Assembly: GCF_044763875.1 (NCBI RefSeq)
Contig: NZ_JBIWGZ010000001.1
Span: 868,001 to 932,000, forward strand
Reading direction: 5' to 3'
DNA from: Rummeliibacillus sp044763875
GTDB lineage: Bacteria; Bacillota; Bacilli; Bacillales_A; Planococcaceae
Length of the DNA stretch: 64,000 bases
This document shows, one piece after another, positions 52,785 to 60,960 of the stretch; the first letter of the stretch is position 1; each line of letters begins with the position of its first letter. The notes beneath the pieces are model-generated. The model did not search any database. It had not been told where the DNA came from and saw only the letters and a list, made by a program, of their open reading frames with translations. The position numbers and the translations under genes are program-made.

Positions 52785-52956
52785 TTCTATTCACCAACCC
52801 CTGTTTTTTTCGAAATATTCACTTATTTCGACAAATAGGTTTCTATTTCCTTTCAATTTTTTACTGAGCAAAAAATTTATTTTATATTCTTCATTTCCTT
52901 TCACATTTATAAGCTTCTATCTATAACGAGTTGAGCGATATATTCTCATTAACAAG

Positions 52957-52998
52957 CAAAAAAAGAACGAATTCCACCAATCGGAATTCATTCTTTTA
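52957..52998 (-). terminator. Terminator of the dus gene
   Basis: AAAGAACGAATTCC pairs with GGAATTCATTCTTT (one mismatch) around seven bases, and T residues follow on the minus strand. It lies about 145 bases after the stop, beyond a CACAATGTGGT inverted-repeat segment. Confidence 0.8.
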
Positions 52999-53141
52999 AT
53001 ATAATTGATATCTCAACCACGCAGCTCACAATGTGGTAAGTGTATGTGGAAACACAAGTGTGCCGGTGGGTTTATTACATTGATGTATTCATTTCCCCTC
53101 TAACTCTTTGAGAGTTACATCTTTTCACTGTCCCTGTCTCA

Positions 53142-54104
53142 TCAACATTCTTTTCCAAAGTTATCAAGCAATGCACGCACTTCATCTGTTGATTTCGTGT
53201 TCATCAATTGATTTCTTAAATCAGCAGCTCCAGGGAATCCTTTGACATAAATTTTGAAAAAGCGATGAAGCCCTGTGATTGAACGTGGCAGTGCTTCCGC
53301 ATATTGATCTTGAAGATCAAGCTGCAATCTTAAAAGATCAAGGTGTTCTTTACTGCTATGCTCTTTTGGCTCTTTTTCAAAAGCAAAAGGATTTTTAAAA
53401 ATACCGCGCCCGATCATCACGCCATCAATACCATATTGTTCAGCAAGCTGCATCCCAGTTTGACGGTCAGGAATGTCTCCATTGATTGTTAGTAGCGTAT
53501 TTGGTGCGATACGGTCACGTAATTTTTTGATTTCCGGAATTAGCTCCCAATGCGCATCTACTTGACTCATTTCCTTTCTAGTACGTAAATGAATAGAAAG
53601 GTTCGCAATATCCTGTTTTAAAATATGCGTTAGCCACTCCTCCCACTCATTTACCTCCTTAAAACCAAGTCGTGTTTTCACGCTAACAGGCAGTCCGCCC
53701 GCTTTTGCTGCTTGAATAAGTTCTGCCGCAACGTCTGGTCGTAGAATAAGGCCACTACCTTTCCCTCTCGATGCCACATTCGGTACAGGGCAGCCCATAT
53801 TAATATCGATGCCTTTAAATCCTAGCTCTGCCATGCCAATACTCATTTGACGGAAATATTCGGGATTATCCCCCCAAATATGTGCTACCATTGGCTGTTC
53901 ATCTTCTGTAAACATCAAACGACCACGCACACTTTTCATACCCTCTGGATGACAATAGCTATCCGAGTTTGTAAACTCTGTGAAAAATACATCCGGTCGA
54001 CCTGCTTCACTTACTACGTGACGAAATACAACATCTGTCACATCTTCCATTGGTGCAAGTACAAAAAATGGTCGTGGTAAATCACGCCAAAAATTATCTA
54101 TCAT
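53142..54104 (-). CDS. dus: tRNA-dihydrouridine synthase
   Basis: A 320-residue flavoenzyme that reduces uridines in tRNA loops. The FMN barrel begins VLAPMEDVTD; NMGCPVPNVASRGKGSGLI contains the catalytic cysteine, followed by VSVKTRLGF, NLSIHLRTRKEM and MIGRGIFKNPF. The wording is unlike DusB of B. subtilis and nearer to DusC-like members, so the modified position is not assigned. It starts 60 bases downstream of structured element C2, which points into it. Confidence 0.9.
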   Translation of the reverse strand: MIDNFWRDLPRPFFVLAPMEDVTDVVFRHVVSEAGRPDVFFTEFTNSDSYCHPEGMKSVRGRLMFTEDEQPMVAHIWGDNPEYFRQMSIGMAELGFKGIDINMGCPVPNVASRGKGSGLILRPDVAAELIQAAKAGGLPVSVKTRLGFKEVNEWEEWLTHILKQDIANLSIHLRTRKEMSQVDAHWELIPEIKKLRDRIAPNTLLTINGDIPDRQTGMQLAEQYGIDGVMIGRGIFKNPFAFEKEPKEHSSKEHLDLLRLQLDLQDQYAEALPRSITGLHRFFKIYVKGFPGAADLRNQLMNTKSTDEVRALLDNFGKEC

Positions 54105-54163
54105 TTCAAACTCAATTCCTCTCTAATGGATACAACTTCAAACTCTCGGGCAAAAAATATAAA

Positions 54164-54373
54164 GTGAAACTTTAATCAGTGGGGTTTTCTTCATCCCCCA
54201 CTGAAATATAGGAACTCAGGTTAAAAACGCCACGTCCTGTGGCAACACCTGAGTGACCAACATCTTGTTGGCCCGAACCAATCGGGCTTTTACGGGCAGT
54301 TATCTCCCACCTATGCTTCTTCGAATTTTCTATAGCCTTGAGGTGGGAGTCTTACTGCCCGTTAATGCGGGAT
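54164..54373 (-). ncRNA. Family C structured element, copy C2
   Basis: About 210 bases, the best preserved copy. On the minus strand in order: CCCG/CGGG, GGGCAGT/ACTGCCC enclosing CTCCCACCT/AGGTGGGAG, GCCCGA/TCGGGC, CCAAC/GTTGG, ACTCAGGT/ACCTGAGT enclosing GCCAC-AGGAC-GTGGC, then TCAGTGGGG/CCCCACTGA and TTTCAC. All stems are intact. It lies between the SDR and dus genes, oriented toward dus, and is followed by TTTAT like copy C1. IS200/IS605-type end or guide-RNA origin is inference. Confidence 0.65.
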
Positions 54374-54472
54374 AACTTATTATCAAACCCAAGTACATTT
54401 GCACATTTATGATATGTGAATCGACAATGTTTATTTTAACGAAAAACTGCCCTGAATGGTATCTTTATAAAC

Positions 54473-54517
54473 AAAAAAGCAGATGGTATAGATTTTTTTC
54501 TATATCAACTGCTTTTC
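54473..54517 (-). terminator. Terminator of the SDR gene
   Basis: AAAAGCAG...TATAGA pairs with TCTATA...CTGCTTTT, and a T-run follows on the minus strand. It separates the SDR gene from element C2. Confidence 0.75.
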
Positions 54518-54588
54518 TATTATACCAATTTCAACCACGCGGCCGCTTCGATTTATTGTAAGTCAACCATTTCTATATGCTCCCCCTT

Positions 54589-55353
54589 CTATAAACGAAA
54601 ACCTCCAGAAACATCTAGAATTTGACCTGTTATCCAACGACTATCAGAAGAAGCAAGGAATGCTACTGCATCTGCAATATCTTCAACTTGCCCTATTCGC
54701 CCAAAAACAGAAGATTTAGTAGCAAAATTTCGTATTTCTGGGTCATATAGCAATTTCGTATTAATATCTGTCTTTGTATATCCAGGCATAATCGTATTAA
54801 TTGTTATACCTCTTTCTCCAAGATGCTTAGCTAGAGGAAGAGTCATAGTGTTAAGCGCGCCTTTACTTAAACCATATGCAATTGACCCAGTTAAACCAAT
54901 TCGTACTTCGGCTGATGAAATGTTAATAATACGCCCTTGTTCCCGAAGCCGCGGTAATGTTTGCTGGATTAAGAAGAATGGTGCTTTAATATTGACTGCA
55001 ATAATTTCATCAAAAACTTCTTCTGTCGTATCTTCAATAGTTCCCTGAGTACCTATGCCTGCATTGTTTACTAGAATATCAATTACTGATGTACCAACTC
55101 TTGTTTGCAGTTCATTATCTAATTGTTCTATTAGTTTTTTTACACCACTAATTGAATTGAGTTCAGCCTCAACTAAGAAGGCTTTTCCTCCATTAGATTC
55201 AATCTCTCTAATCGTTTGATCCGCAGCTGTTTTATTTCGCCCATAGTGGATGGCAACTAATACACCGTCTTGTGCCAATCTCTTTGCAATGGCACGGCCG
55301 ATTCCACGACTTGCCCCTGTAACTAACGCTATTTTCCCATCAAGATTCTTCAT
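54589..55353 (-). CDS. SDR-family NAD(P)-dependent oxidoreductase
   Basis: A 254-residue classical short-chain dehydrogenase. GASRGIGRAIA binds the cofactor, NNAG is present, and the catalytic triad lies in INISSAEV and YGLSKGA; IMPGYTKTDIN and the final ITGQILDVSGG complete the family. It resembles 3-oxoacyl-ACP reductases and aldo/keto-type SDRs. The ATG at 55353 follows AAGGGTGG. It is divergent from an Lrp-type regulator, the probable controller. Substrate unknown. Confidence 0.88.
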   Translation of the reverse strand: MKNLDGKIALVTGASRGIGRAIAKRLAQDGVLVAIHYGRNKTAADQTIREIESNGGKAFLVEAELNSISGVKKLIEQLDNELQTRVGTSVIDILVNNAGIGTQGTIEDTTEEVFDEIIAVNIKAPFFLIQQTLPRLREQGRIINISSAEVRIGLTGSIAYGLSKGALNTMTLPLAKHLGERGITINTIMPGYTKTDINTKLLYDPEIRNFATKSSVFGRIGQVEDIADAVAFLASSDSRWITGQILDVSGGFRL

Positions 55354-55449
55354 TTTTTCCACCCTTCACAAACTTTCGTTTCATATTTTTGTTTAATAAA
55401 AATCTATATTTATATTTTCATTTATATATCAAAAATTTTAAATGCTTAT

Positions 55450-55492
55450 TTATAGGTAAATTAATCAGATAACTTATGATATTATAGGTAAA
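55450..55492. promoter_or_regulatory. Candidate Lrp-type operator
   Basis: TTATAGGTAAA occurs at 55450-55460 and again at 55482-55492, 32 bp apart (three helical turns), in the divergent SDR/Lrp spacer. Direct repeats at helical spacing in such a position fit an Lrp/AsnC site; this is inference. Confidence 0.45.
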
Positions 55493-55533
55493 AATCAATA
55501 TTTACTTTATAAAACAAAAAAAGAGGTTAGACA

Positions 55534-55974
55534 ATGAAAAATACAGTAAAATTGGATGAAATAGATCATAAAATTATGAATTTGTTGTATGAAAATGCGA
55601 GAATTCCTGTTTCAGAAATAGGACGGATTATATCAATGACACAGCCTGCTGTAAAAGAACGGATTAACAAGCTTGAAGAACATGGAGTTATAGCTGCATA
55701 CAGAACGAAATTTGAACCTTCCAAAATTAATAAAAACATTCAAGCATTCGTTATGTTTAAAACAAGCCAATGTTCTGAGTTTGTACAATTTTGTAATTCT
55801 GCTCCTGAAGTAACGGATTTATATCGAATTAGCGGGGAATTTAATTATATGATGAAGGTAATGGTTGATTCGATGGATTCTCTTGCTATTTTTTTAGATT
55901 CTTTAATGAAATTTGGATTATCGTCTCCTTTAATTGTTTTAAAGAATGAATTCGAAGAGAAAATATTGTTCTGA
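55534..55974 (+). CDS. Lrp/AsnC-family regulator
   Basis: A 146-residue regulator with an N-terminal winged helix-turn-helix (LDEIDHKIMNLLYENARIPV, then MTQPAVKERINKLEEHGVI) and a C-terminal RAM ligand domain (residues about 70-142). It binds an amino acid or related metabolite. AAAGAGG precedes the ATG. It is divergent from the SDR gene with a repeated TTATAGGTAAA between them, so it probably controls that gene and itself. Confidence 0.9.
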   Translation: MKNTVKLDEIDHKIMNLLYENARIPVSEIGRIISMTQPAVKERINKLEEHGVIAAYRTKFEPSKINKNIQAFVMFKTSQCSEFVQFCNSAPEVTDLYRISGEFNYMMKVMVDSMDSLAIFLDSLMKFGLSSPLIVLKNEFEEKILF

Positions 55975-56076
55975 TAAGAGGACTACCCAAATACTAAGAT
56001 AGAGAAAATAACAGATGTCAAATTTATGGTGCTGCTCTAACCGAGGGGCAAAACATCGCGACTTTATTTAAAAGCC

Positions 56077-56105
56077 CACTCACAGTATTCACAATGTGGT
56101 GAGTG
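56077..56105. other. CACTCAC hairpin
   Basis: CACTCAC and GTGAGTG pair perfectly around 15 bases that include TTCACAATGTG. A similar CTCACAATGTGGTAAGTG segment occurs at about 53025-53045, so this is a short dispersed motif of unknown role. Confidence 0.4.
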
Positions 56106-56159
56106 CTGTGCGTGGTGCAATCATGATAAAATTAAATCTCGCCATTTATTTGGCTTTTC

Positions 56160-57188
56160 TTATATATCTTTTGATTTTTGTAGACTCTCTAATAAGGAAA
56201 TCCCTATATTTTCATCATCATTTCTACCTAATTGATAATTTGCCAATACTACTGCGGCAACTTTCTTTTCTTTATCAATCCCTAAAAATGAACTAAAGCA
56301 TCCTGTTCCACCGCCATGCATAATAACATTATTGTTTTTCTTTAAAAGCATCCATCCAAGACCCATATCATACTTCTTTCTTCCATTTCCGTGTTTTTTA
56401 TGACAAAGAGACAAATATGATTTATCTTCATAAATATTTATTTTGGCATATTTAAGTAAATCATCAGCAGTTGAACTTATTGCACCCGCGGGTGATATAA
56501 GATTTTCTTTGGTCCATTTCCAGTTGCCGCAATCATTATTTTTTCTGTTATAACCATGAAAATTATTATTTGATGTGCCTAAATAAGTATCACTTAGACC
56601 TAGCTCATTATGAAGAAAGTCATTCATAGTTTCCCAATATCCCCTTCCTGATACAATCCCCAACCCATACCCAATAAGTGATATACCGAAATTAGAATAT
56701 TTACATGAATAATCCATTTCTTTCAATTTATTTTTTTCAATTAGCATTTTCATTTTGTTAAAGTCCATAATTAAAGGATTATTCTTATGAAAACCATCGC
56801 CGCCAGTAATCAAACCTAAAATTAAGTTGAAATATTCCCGTTTATTTAATGGTATTCTTGCTGAATATCCAGAAGAGTGAGTAGCAAGTTGGCGCAATGT
56901 AGGATAATACTCTTCTTCCTTAAGTTCTTCTATATACTTTTGTATTGAATCGTTTATGGACATCTTATTTTCAAATATATATTTTGATAGCAAAGATAAA
57001 GTAAAAGTCTTTGTAATAGACCCAATTTCATAATGATATTTTTTTGATGAATCAACTTCACCGTTTTCATTATAAATTTTTATTTCAGAATTATTATCTG
57101 TCAAATAGCCAACAGTTAATTTTATATGTTCTTTTCCTTTGCAAGTCTTTTTAATTAATCGTAATGTTTCATCACTGATTTCAAACAT
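56160..57188 (-). CDS. Class C beta-lactamase-like serine hydrolase
   Basis: A 342-residue member of the penicillin-recognising serine hydrolases. The SxxK motif is GSITKTF (S57, K60), the second motif is YSNFG and the third HGGGTG. No signal peptide is visible, so it may act in the cytoplasm on an ester or small peptide; esterases and D-amino peptidases share this fold. The ATG at 57188 follows GGGGGAGTGATC; an earlier in-frame start overlaps. It is downstream of the MarR-type gene on the same strand and probably under its control. Confidence 0.82.
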   Translation of the reverse strand: MFEISDETLRLIKKTCKGKEHIKLTVGYLTDNNSEIKIYNENGEVDSSKKYHYEIGSITKTFTLSLLSKYIFENKMSINDSIQKYIEELKEEEYYPTLRQLATHSSGYSARIPLNKREYFNLILGLITGGDGFHKNNPLIMDFNKMKMLIEKNKLKEMDYSCKYSNFGISLIGYGLGIVSGRGYWETMNDFLHNELGLSDTYLGTSNNNFHGYNRKNNDCGNWKWTKENLISPAGAISSTADDLLKYAKINIYEDKSYLSLCHKKHGNGRKKYDMGLGWMLLKKNNNVIMHGGGTGCFSSFLGIDKEKKVAAVVLANYQLGRNDDENIGISLLESLQKSKDI

Positions 57189-57235
57189 AATGATCACTCC
57201 CCCATTAGCCTTCATTTTGAAGACATTTCAAATAA

Positions 57236-57253
57236 TGGATATATATATATCCA
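57236..57253. promoter_or_regulatory. 18-bp palindrome before the hydrolase gene
   Basis: TGGATATATATATATCCA is a perfect palindrome in the 93-base spacer between the MarR-type gene and the hydrolase. It could be a regulator site or a weak hairpin; AT alternation also favours chance. Confidence 0.3.
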
Positions 57254-57281
57254 AGATAAATTAGCCTATCCAATTTATTTT

Positions 57282-57848
57282 TCACATTTTATTTTCATTA
57301 TTAATTGCTTGAATTCTTCGTCTCTCAAACTCCTTCATTACTCTTAATTGTAATCCATTGTTATCTTCATCTATTTTTATGTTACCCTCTTCTTCAAATC
57401 CATCTTGTTCTTCACCGTCAAAACTATAAAGTTTCTTTAAAAGGTTCCACATTGTTTCTAATTCTTCAGTTGATAACTTTTTAAAAAGTTCTTCCAAAAA
57501 ATAGATTCCTTTTTCTGAAACAACAAGCAATACTTCTTTTCCTGTTTTAGTTATTTTCACGTTAATCGCACGTTTATCTTTCCTACTTGGAACCACATTA
57601 ACAAATCCCTTGTTCTCCATAATTGTGATTAACTGTTTTACGCTCTGCTTTGTGGTACCTAATTTTCTAGCTATATTATTCAATGTTGTTTCATCTTCAG
57701 GTAAATGCGCAATTGCCACCATTGCCATATACTGTCTGGATGTTAAAAGTTCAAGGGACTTGTCACCTTTTACCTGAATTTTATTTGCTAAAGAAAATAA
57801 GGTACCGTAAGTTTGCTGCATTAAAAAAAGTTCTCTGTAAATATCCAT
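57282..57848 (-). CDS. MarR-family transcriptional regulator
   Basis: A 188-residue regulator with a winged helix at about residues 35-110: LTSRQYMAMVAIAHLP, ARKLGTTKQSVKQLITIMEN, and the wing VVPSRKDKRAINVKIT with its DKR. The acidic C-terminal tail is longer than in most MarR proteins. GGAGGCTGAAT precedes the ATG. Two copies of a 20-bp operator-like sequence lie just upstream, so it most likely represses itself and the hydrolase gene behind it. Confidence 0.9.
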   Translation of the reverse strand: MDIYRELFLMQQTYGTLFSLANKIQVKGDKSLELLTSRQYMAMVAIAHLPEDETTLNNIARKLGTTKQSVKQLITIMENKGFVNVVPSRKDKRAINVKITKTGKEVLLVVSEKGIYFLEELFKKLSTEELETMWNLLKKLYSFDGEEQDGFEEEGNIKIDEDNNGLQLRVMKEFERRRIQAINNENKM

Positions 57849-57861
57849 ATTCAGCCTCCAC

Positions 57862-57925
57862 TTTAGTCAATATACTGTCTAATTTTAGAGTATCATATTT
57901 TTTATTTTAGTCAATATACTGTCTA
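57862..57925 (-). promoter_or_regulatory. Duplicated MarR-type operator
   Basis: AGTCAATATACTGTCT, an imperfect palindrome with two unpaired positions per arm pair, occurs at 57864-57879 and again at 57908-57923, 44 bp apart. On the minus strand each copy contains TTGACT. The upstream copy supplies a -35 and the downstream copy covers the start of transcription and the ribosome site. Confidence 0.7.
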
Positions 57926-58253
57926 TATTATTTTATCTTGAAAAAATCGGTCTTTTAGTTCAATAAGAAAAAGACTGCTGGTACCCTTAGCAACCTATTT
58001 GAAATCTTATTATGCAACAATCAGTCCGCATTATTGAACAACAAGTTAGCCATATAGCTTTCAAGTTCACTAGTAAAAATGTTTTGTTACGCCATACTAA
58101 TTTACTATTTTAGGTATTTCAAACAAATCCATACATTACAGGAGGTATTAATCAATCTAGCAATCAATTAGACCCTTTTTAGTATTTTTTAATAACATAG
58201 AGAGAATTTACCTTTATAATAGATTGGTAATAAATGAGAGAGGGTGTACAAAA
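57926..58253. other. Spacer before the large secreted protein
   Basis: About 330 bases. It includes a family D-like CAGTCCGCATTATTGAACAA at 58022-58041 and otherwise AT-rich leader; no clear regulatory element seen. Confidence 0.35.
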
Positions 58254-59957
58254 GTGAAGAACATCAAATATTTACTAGGTTCAACTTTTCTCCTAGTAAT
58301 TCTTGTCATCGGAGCACAATTACCAGCTTCAGCAACAAGCTTCCCTGCCAAAGGATCATTTGTCGATACAGACGGTGATATGGGAGAAATGTCAGGAAAA
58401 GTGATTTTTTATTGGGACAAATCGTACTGGTATGATGATGAGTCAGATCATAATCCAGGTAACGATCCCATGCAATTTAAGCTTTTCTTAAATAACGGGT
58501 CGACGAAAGCATTAAAAACTTATACTGGATACCGTCACAATGATTACCGTTTTGTATATACAGTTCCAAAAAATACAAAGCTTACAAAAAACGAAACATT
58601 AACTGTGAAGACCTATGGCTATCATGATCACTTTAAGAAATATATGGAAGGTTATTCTTATAATTTCCCAGTCATCGATAATGTAAATAATGAGAAATTT
58701 ACTCGCAGTAGCTCAGTGAAATTTCCAGATGGATTTAATGTCCGAATTAATCCACGAAAAACCATTTCTTTAATTTCAAATGATCGCTCCTTTAATGTTT
58801 TCTTATCTTATGCCGATAAGAACGGAAAAACCATTAAGAATATTGGCGTAACTAATGTTACGTTTAAAAACAAAATTATTGAAATGCCAAAAATTCCAGC
58901 AGATGCTAAATCATTAAAAATCTTTGCGATCGAAGGAAATAAGATTTCAAAAGACCCTATCGTTGTACCACTTTCTAATACAGAAAATATAATGACGAAT
59001 TATCCGAAAAACCGTTCTTTCACAGATATCAATAAAGATGCAGGTGTATTCGAAGGAACACTGAAATGGGATGGGATGAGAAATGAAGATAAATTTACAA
59101 AGTATACTATTTATTCATATGAGCCACCACTTTTCCCCTGGTATGCAACTGACAGAAATAACCTTGTCAAATTAGGAGAAGTCAAAGCAACTGGGAAAAA
59201 ACGTTATAGTTTTACATTACCACCAACTAAAAAGCATTATTTAAGACTGGTTATTCTTCCTGAAATTAAAGGTCAATATATATCAGCATTAGATGTGGAT
59301 AATAATGAAATGAATAAACATTATAATCAAAGAATTCGGCGCTATACGGTAACAGATGACTACTCTGTATCAAAGGAAAAGCTAACATTAACGAAAGACA
59401 GGCTGTTCTATACAGAACATAATTTCTTTGAATTGCTGTTCCCAGTAGATACATTCTTCCCTTATACGTTTAAATTTTATGACTCTAAAGACAGTACTGA
59501 GCCATTTGATGAATATACCCTTAACACAAATGATATTAATAAGGGGGAATATCGATTCACTAATATAGATGAAAAATATAAAGACGTGTATGTAGAATTC
59601 ACTAATAAATTAGGACATACAAGTAACCGAGTTCACTACAAAATCGAGCCAAAAACATTCCAAGTCACGCCAAAGTTAACAAGTAAAGACATTGTCTTCT
59701 ATAATAAAAAAGACAGAAAAGATGATTATATCCTTGTAAAGAATGTTTCTAGAGGAGATGTAATTTACGCTTATTACTCTAACCACGATCAATATCGTAG
59801 AGTGGACGTAAAGAAAGAAGCTATTCGTGAGGATGGCACCATTAAAATTCCAACGGACCTAGATGATAATGGTGGCACACTCTATATTGGGTATGAAAAA
59901 GCTGGTTATTATTCTATATCTGAGAAAGCAGCTATCCTTTACGGAAAAGCTAAATAA
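58254..59957 (+). CDS. Large secreted protein with internal repeats, unknown
   Basis: A 567-residue exported protein: a signal peptide (VKNIKYLLGS, hydrophobic core, LPASATS near residue 30) and no further membrane helix or wall-sorting motif. Two related segments stand at the mature start, SFVDTDGDMGEMSGKVIFYW, and near residue 255, SFTDINKDAGVFEGTLKWDG, so the chain is built of at least two homologous beta-rich units. It is not recognised. The GTG at 58254 is chosen since GAGAGGGTGT lies before it. Single gene with terminator. Role in adhesion or wall binding would be a guess. Confidence 0.75.
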   Translation: MKNIKYLLGSTFLLVILVIGAQLPASATSFPAKGSFVDTDGDMGEMSGKVIFYWDKSYWYDDESDHNPGNDPMQFKLFLNNGSTKALKTYTGYRHNDYRFVYTVPKNTKLTKNETLTVKTYGYHDHFKKYMEGYSYNFPVIDNVNNEKFTRSSSVKFPDGFNVRINPRKTISLISNDRSFNVFLSYADKNGKTIKNIGVTNVTFKNKIIEMPKIPADAKSLKIFAIEGNKISKDPIVVPLSNTENIMTNYPKNRSFTDINKDAGVFEGTLKWDGMRNEDKFTKYTIYSYEPPLFPWYATDRNNLVKLGEVKATGKKRYSFTLPPTKKHYLRLVILPEIKGQYISALDVDNNEMNKHYNQRIRRYTVTDDYSVSKEKLTLTKDRLFYTEHNFFELLFPVDTFFPYTFKFYDSKDSTEPFDEYTLNTNDINKGEYRFTNIDEKYKDVYVEFTNKLGHTSNRVHYKIEPKTFQVTPKLTSKDIVFYNKKDRKDDYILVKNVSRGDVIYAYYSNHDQYRRVDVKKEAIREDGTIKIPTDLDDNGGTLYIGYEKAGYYSISEKAAILYGKAK

Positions 59958-59962
59958 TTCAA

Positions 59963-60003
59963 TAAAGAAGGGTTGTCACATAAGTGGCAACCCTTCTTTA
60001 TAT
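59963..60003 (+). terminator. Terminator of the secreted protein gene
   Basis: AAAGAAGGGTTGTCAC pairs with GTGGCAACCCTTCTTT (one mismatch) and is followed by AT-rich sequence. Confidence 0.85.
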
Positions 60004-60184
60004 GTTGAGTAGGACATTCGGATGTTGAGTTGGTCATTAACATATGAACTACAGAAACAATGATTTCCTATTTGTAAACTTAATAAGTTAATTCATTTCA
60101 CTTTACAATATTTTGGGAATTTTTGTGGCATAATATAATAATAAAGGGGTTACAAAAATAAAGTAAAGATGGGGCTTGGTAAAG

Positions 60185-60376
60185 ATGTTAGATAAAATAA
60201 AGGATGCATTTACATCTAAGCAATTAATTTGCACTAATTGTGGTAGAAAAATTGAAGAAGGTGAAAGATTTACCGCTAATATAACAATGCCCTCTGAAAA
60301 AGAAATGTTAGTAGGAAGATTAGATAACGCAATTGCAAGAACTGCTAACAGTGTATTTTGCGAAAGATGTCAGTAA
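60185..60376 (+). CDS. Small zinc-ribbon protein
   Basis: A 63-residue protein with CTNCGRKIEEGE and a final CERCQ, four cysteines in two CxxC pairs spaced about 42 residues, typical of small zinc ribbons. The start is the ATG at 60185 (GGGGC upstream); an earlier TTG is possible. Similar small proteins are often annotated near iron-transport genes without evidence. Its stop overlaps the start region of the next gene. Confidence 0.65.
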   Translation: MLDKIKDAFTSKQLICTNCGRKIEEGERFTANITMPSEKEMLVGRLDNAIARTANSVFCERCQ

Positions 60377-60381
60377 GGGCT

Positions 60382-60825
60382 ATGATAAATTATTCAAAAG
60401 AACTAAATGTAAAACTAAAAGCCTTTTTAGTGGGACTTATAAGTTTTATAGTTATAACTATTGCTTTAGTTTTTATTGGGCATGAGTATTCGATTTCTTG
60501 GCTAGCTTTTACTTATACTAAGCAAAATAGTGAGAGTGGATTTTATGTATCGATTGAACCGCTGATGCCAGTCGTAATTGCATTGATCACTTCTTTTATT
60601 GTGGAATATTTGTATTTTAGTTATAAAAGAGGATACACCACTAAGAAAACATTGTTTAAATTATTTATAGTTAGTTCATACATATACTGTTTAGGATATA
60701 TTTTCTTTGACATTCCTCATGATACCTTTGTGATGCGGGGTATTAAAGGTATCATGTCGATTACTTTTTCTTATAGTCTACTATATTTCTTATTAAAGAG
60801 AACAAAACAAAAAAATAGCGATTAA
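60382..60825 (+). CDS. Four-helix membrane protein, unknown
   Basis: A protein of about 147 residues with four hydrophobic helices (about 14-34, 50-72, 86-108 and 118-138) and a basic end (KRTKQKNSD). Not recognised. Translation probably starts at 60382 or at the ATG 60367, which overlaps the zinc-ribbon gene; neither has a clean ribosome site. Likely co-transcribed with that gene, and a strong terminator follows. Confidence 0.55.
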   Translation: MINYSKELNVKLKAFLVGLISFIVITIALVFIGHEYSISWLAFTYTKQNSESGFYVSIEPLMPVVIALITSFIVEYLYFSYKRGYTTKKTLFKLFIVSSYIYCLGYIFFDIPHDTFVMRGIKGIMSITFSYSLLYFLLKRTKQKNSD

Positions 60826-60883
60826 CAATGAAATTATTCAACATCTTTCTTCTTTTTGAACACTACTTGCTAAGAAATAAAAG

Positions 60884-60921
60884 AAAAGATGCTTATGCGT
60901 TAGTTGCATAAGCATCTTTTA
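60884..60921. terminator. Bidirectional terminator
   Basis: AAAAGATGCTTATGC pairs perfectly with GCATAAGCATCTTTT around seven bases. It lies between the convergent membrane protein and gdh genes. Confidence 0.9.
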
Positions 60922-60960
60922 GGATTTTCTAAGGCAAATATCTAACTTAATCTGTACCAA

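Noticed and set aside
54538..54548. GCGGCCGC in a GC-poor spacer
   Set aside because: An isolated rare-cutter-like octamer within a short ACCACGC motif; no evidence for a cloning artefact or functional site.
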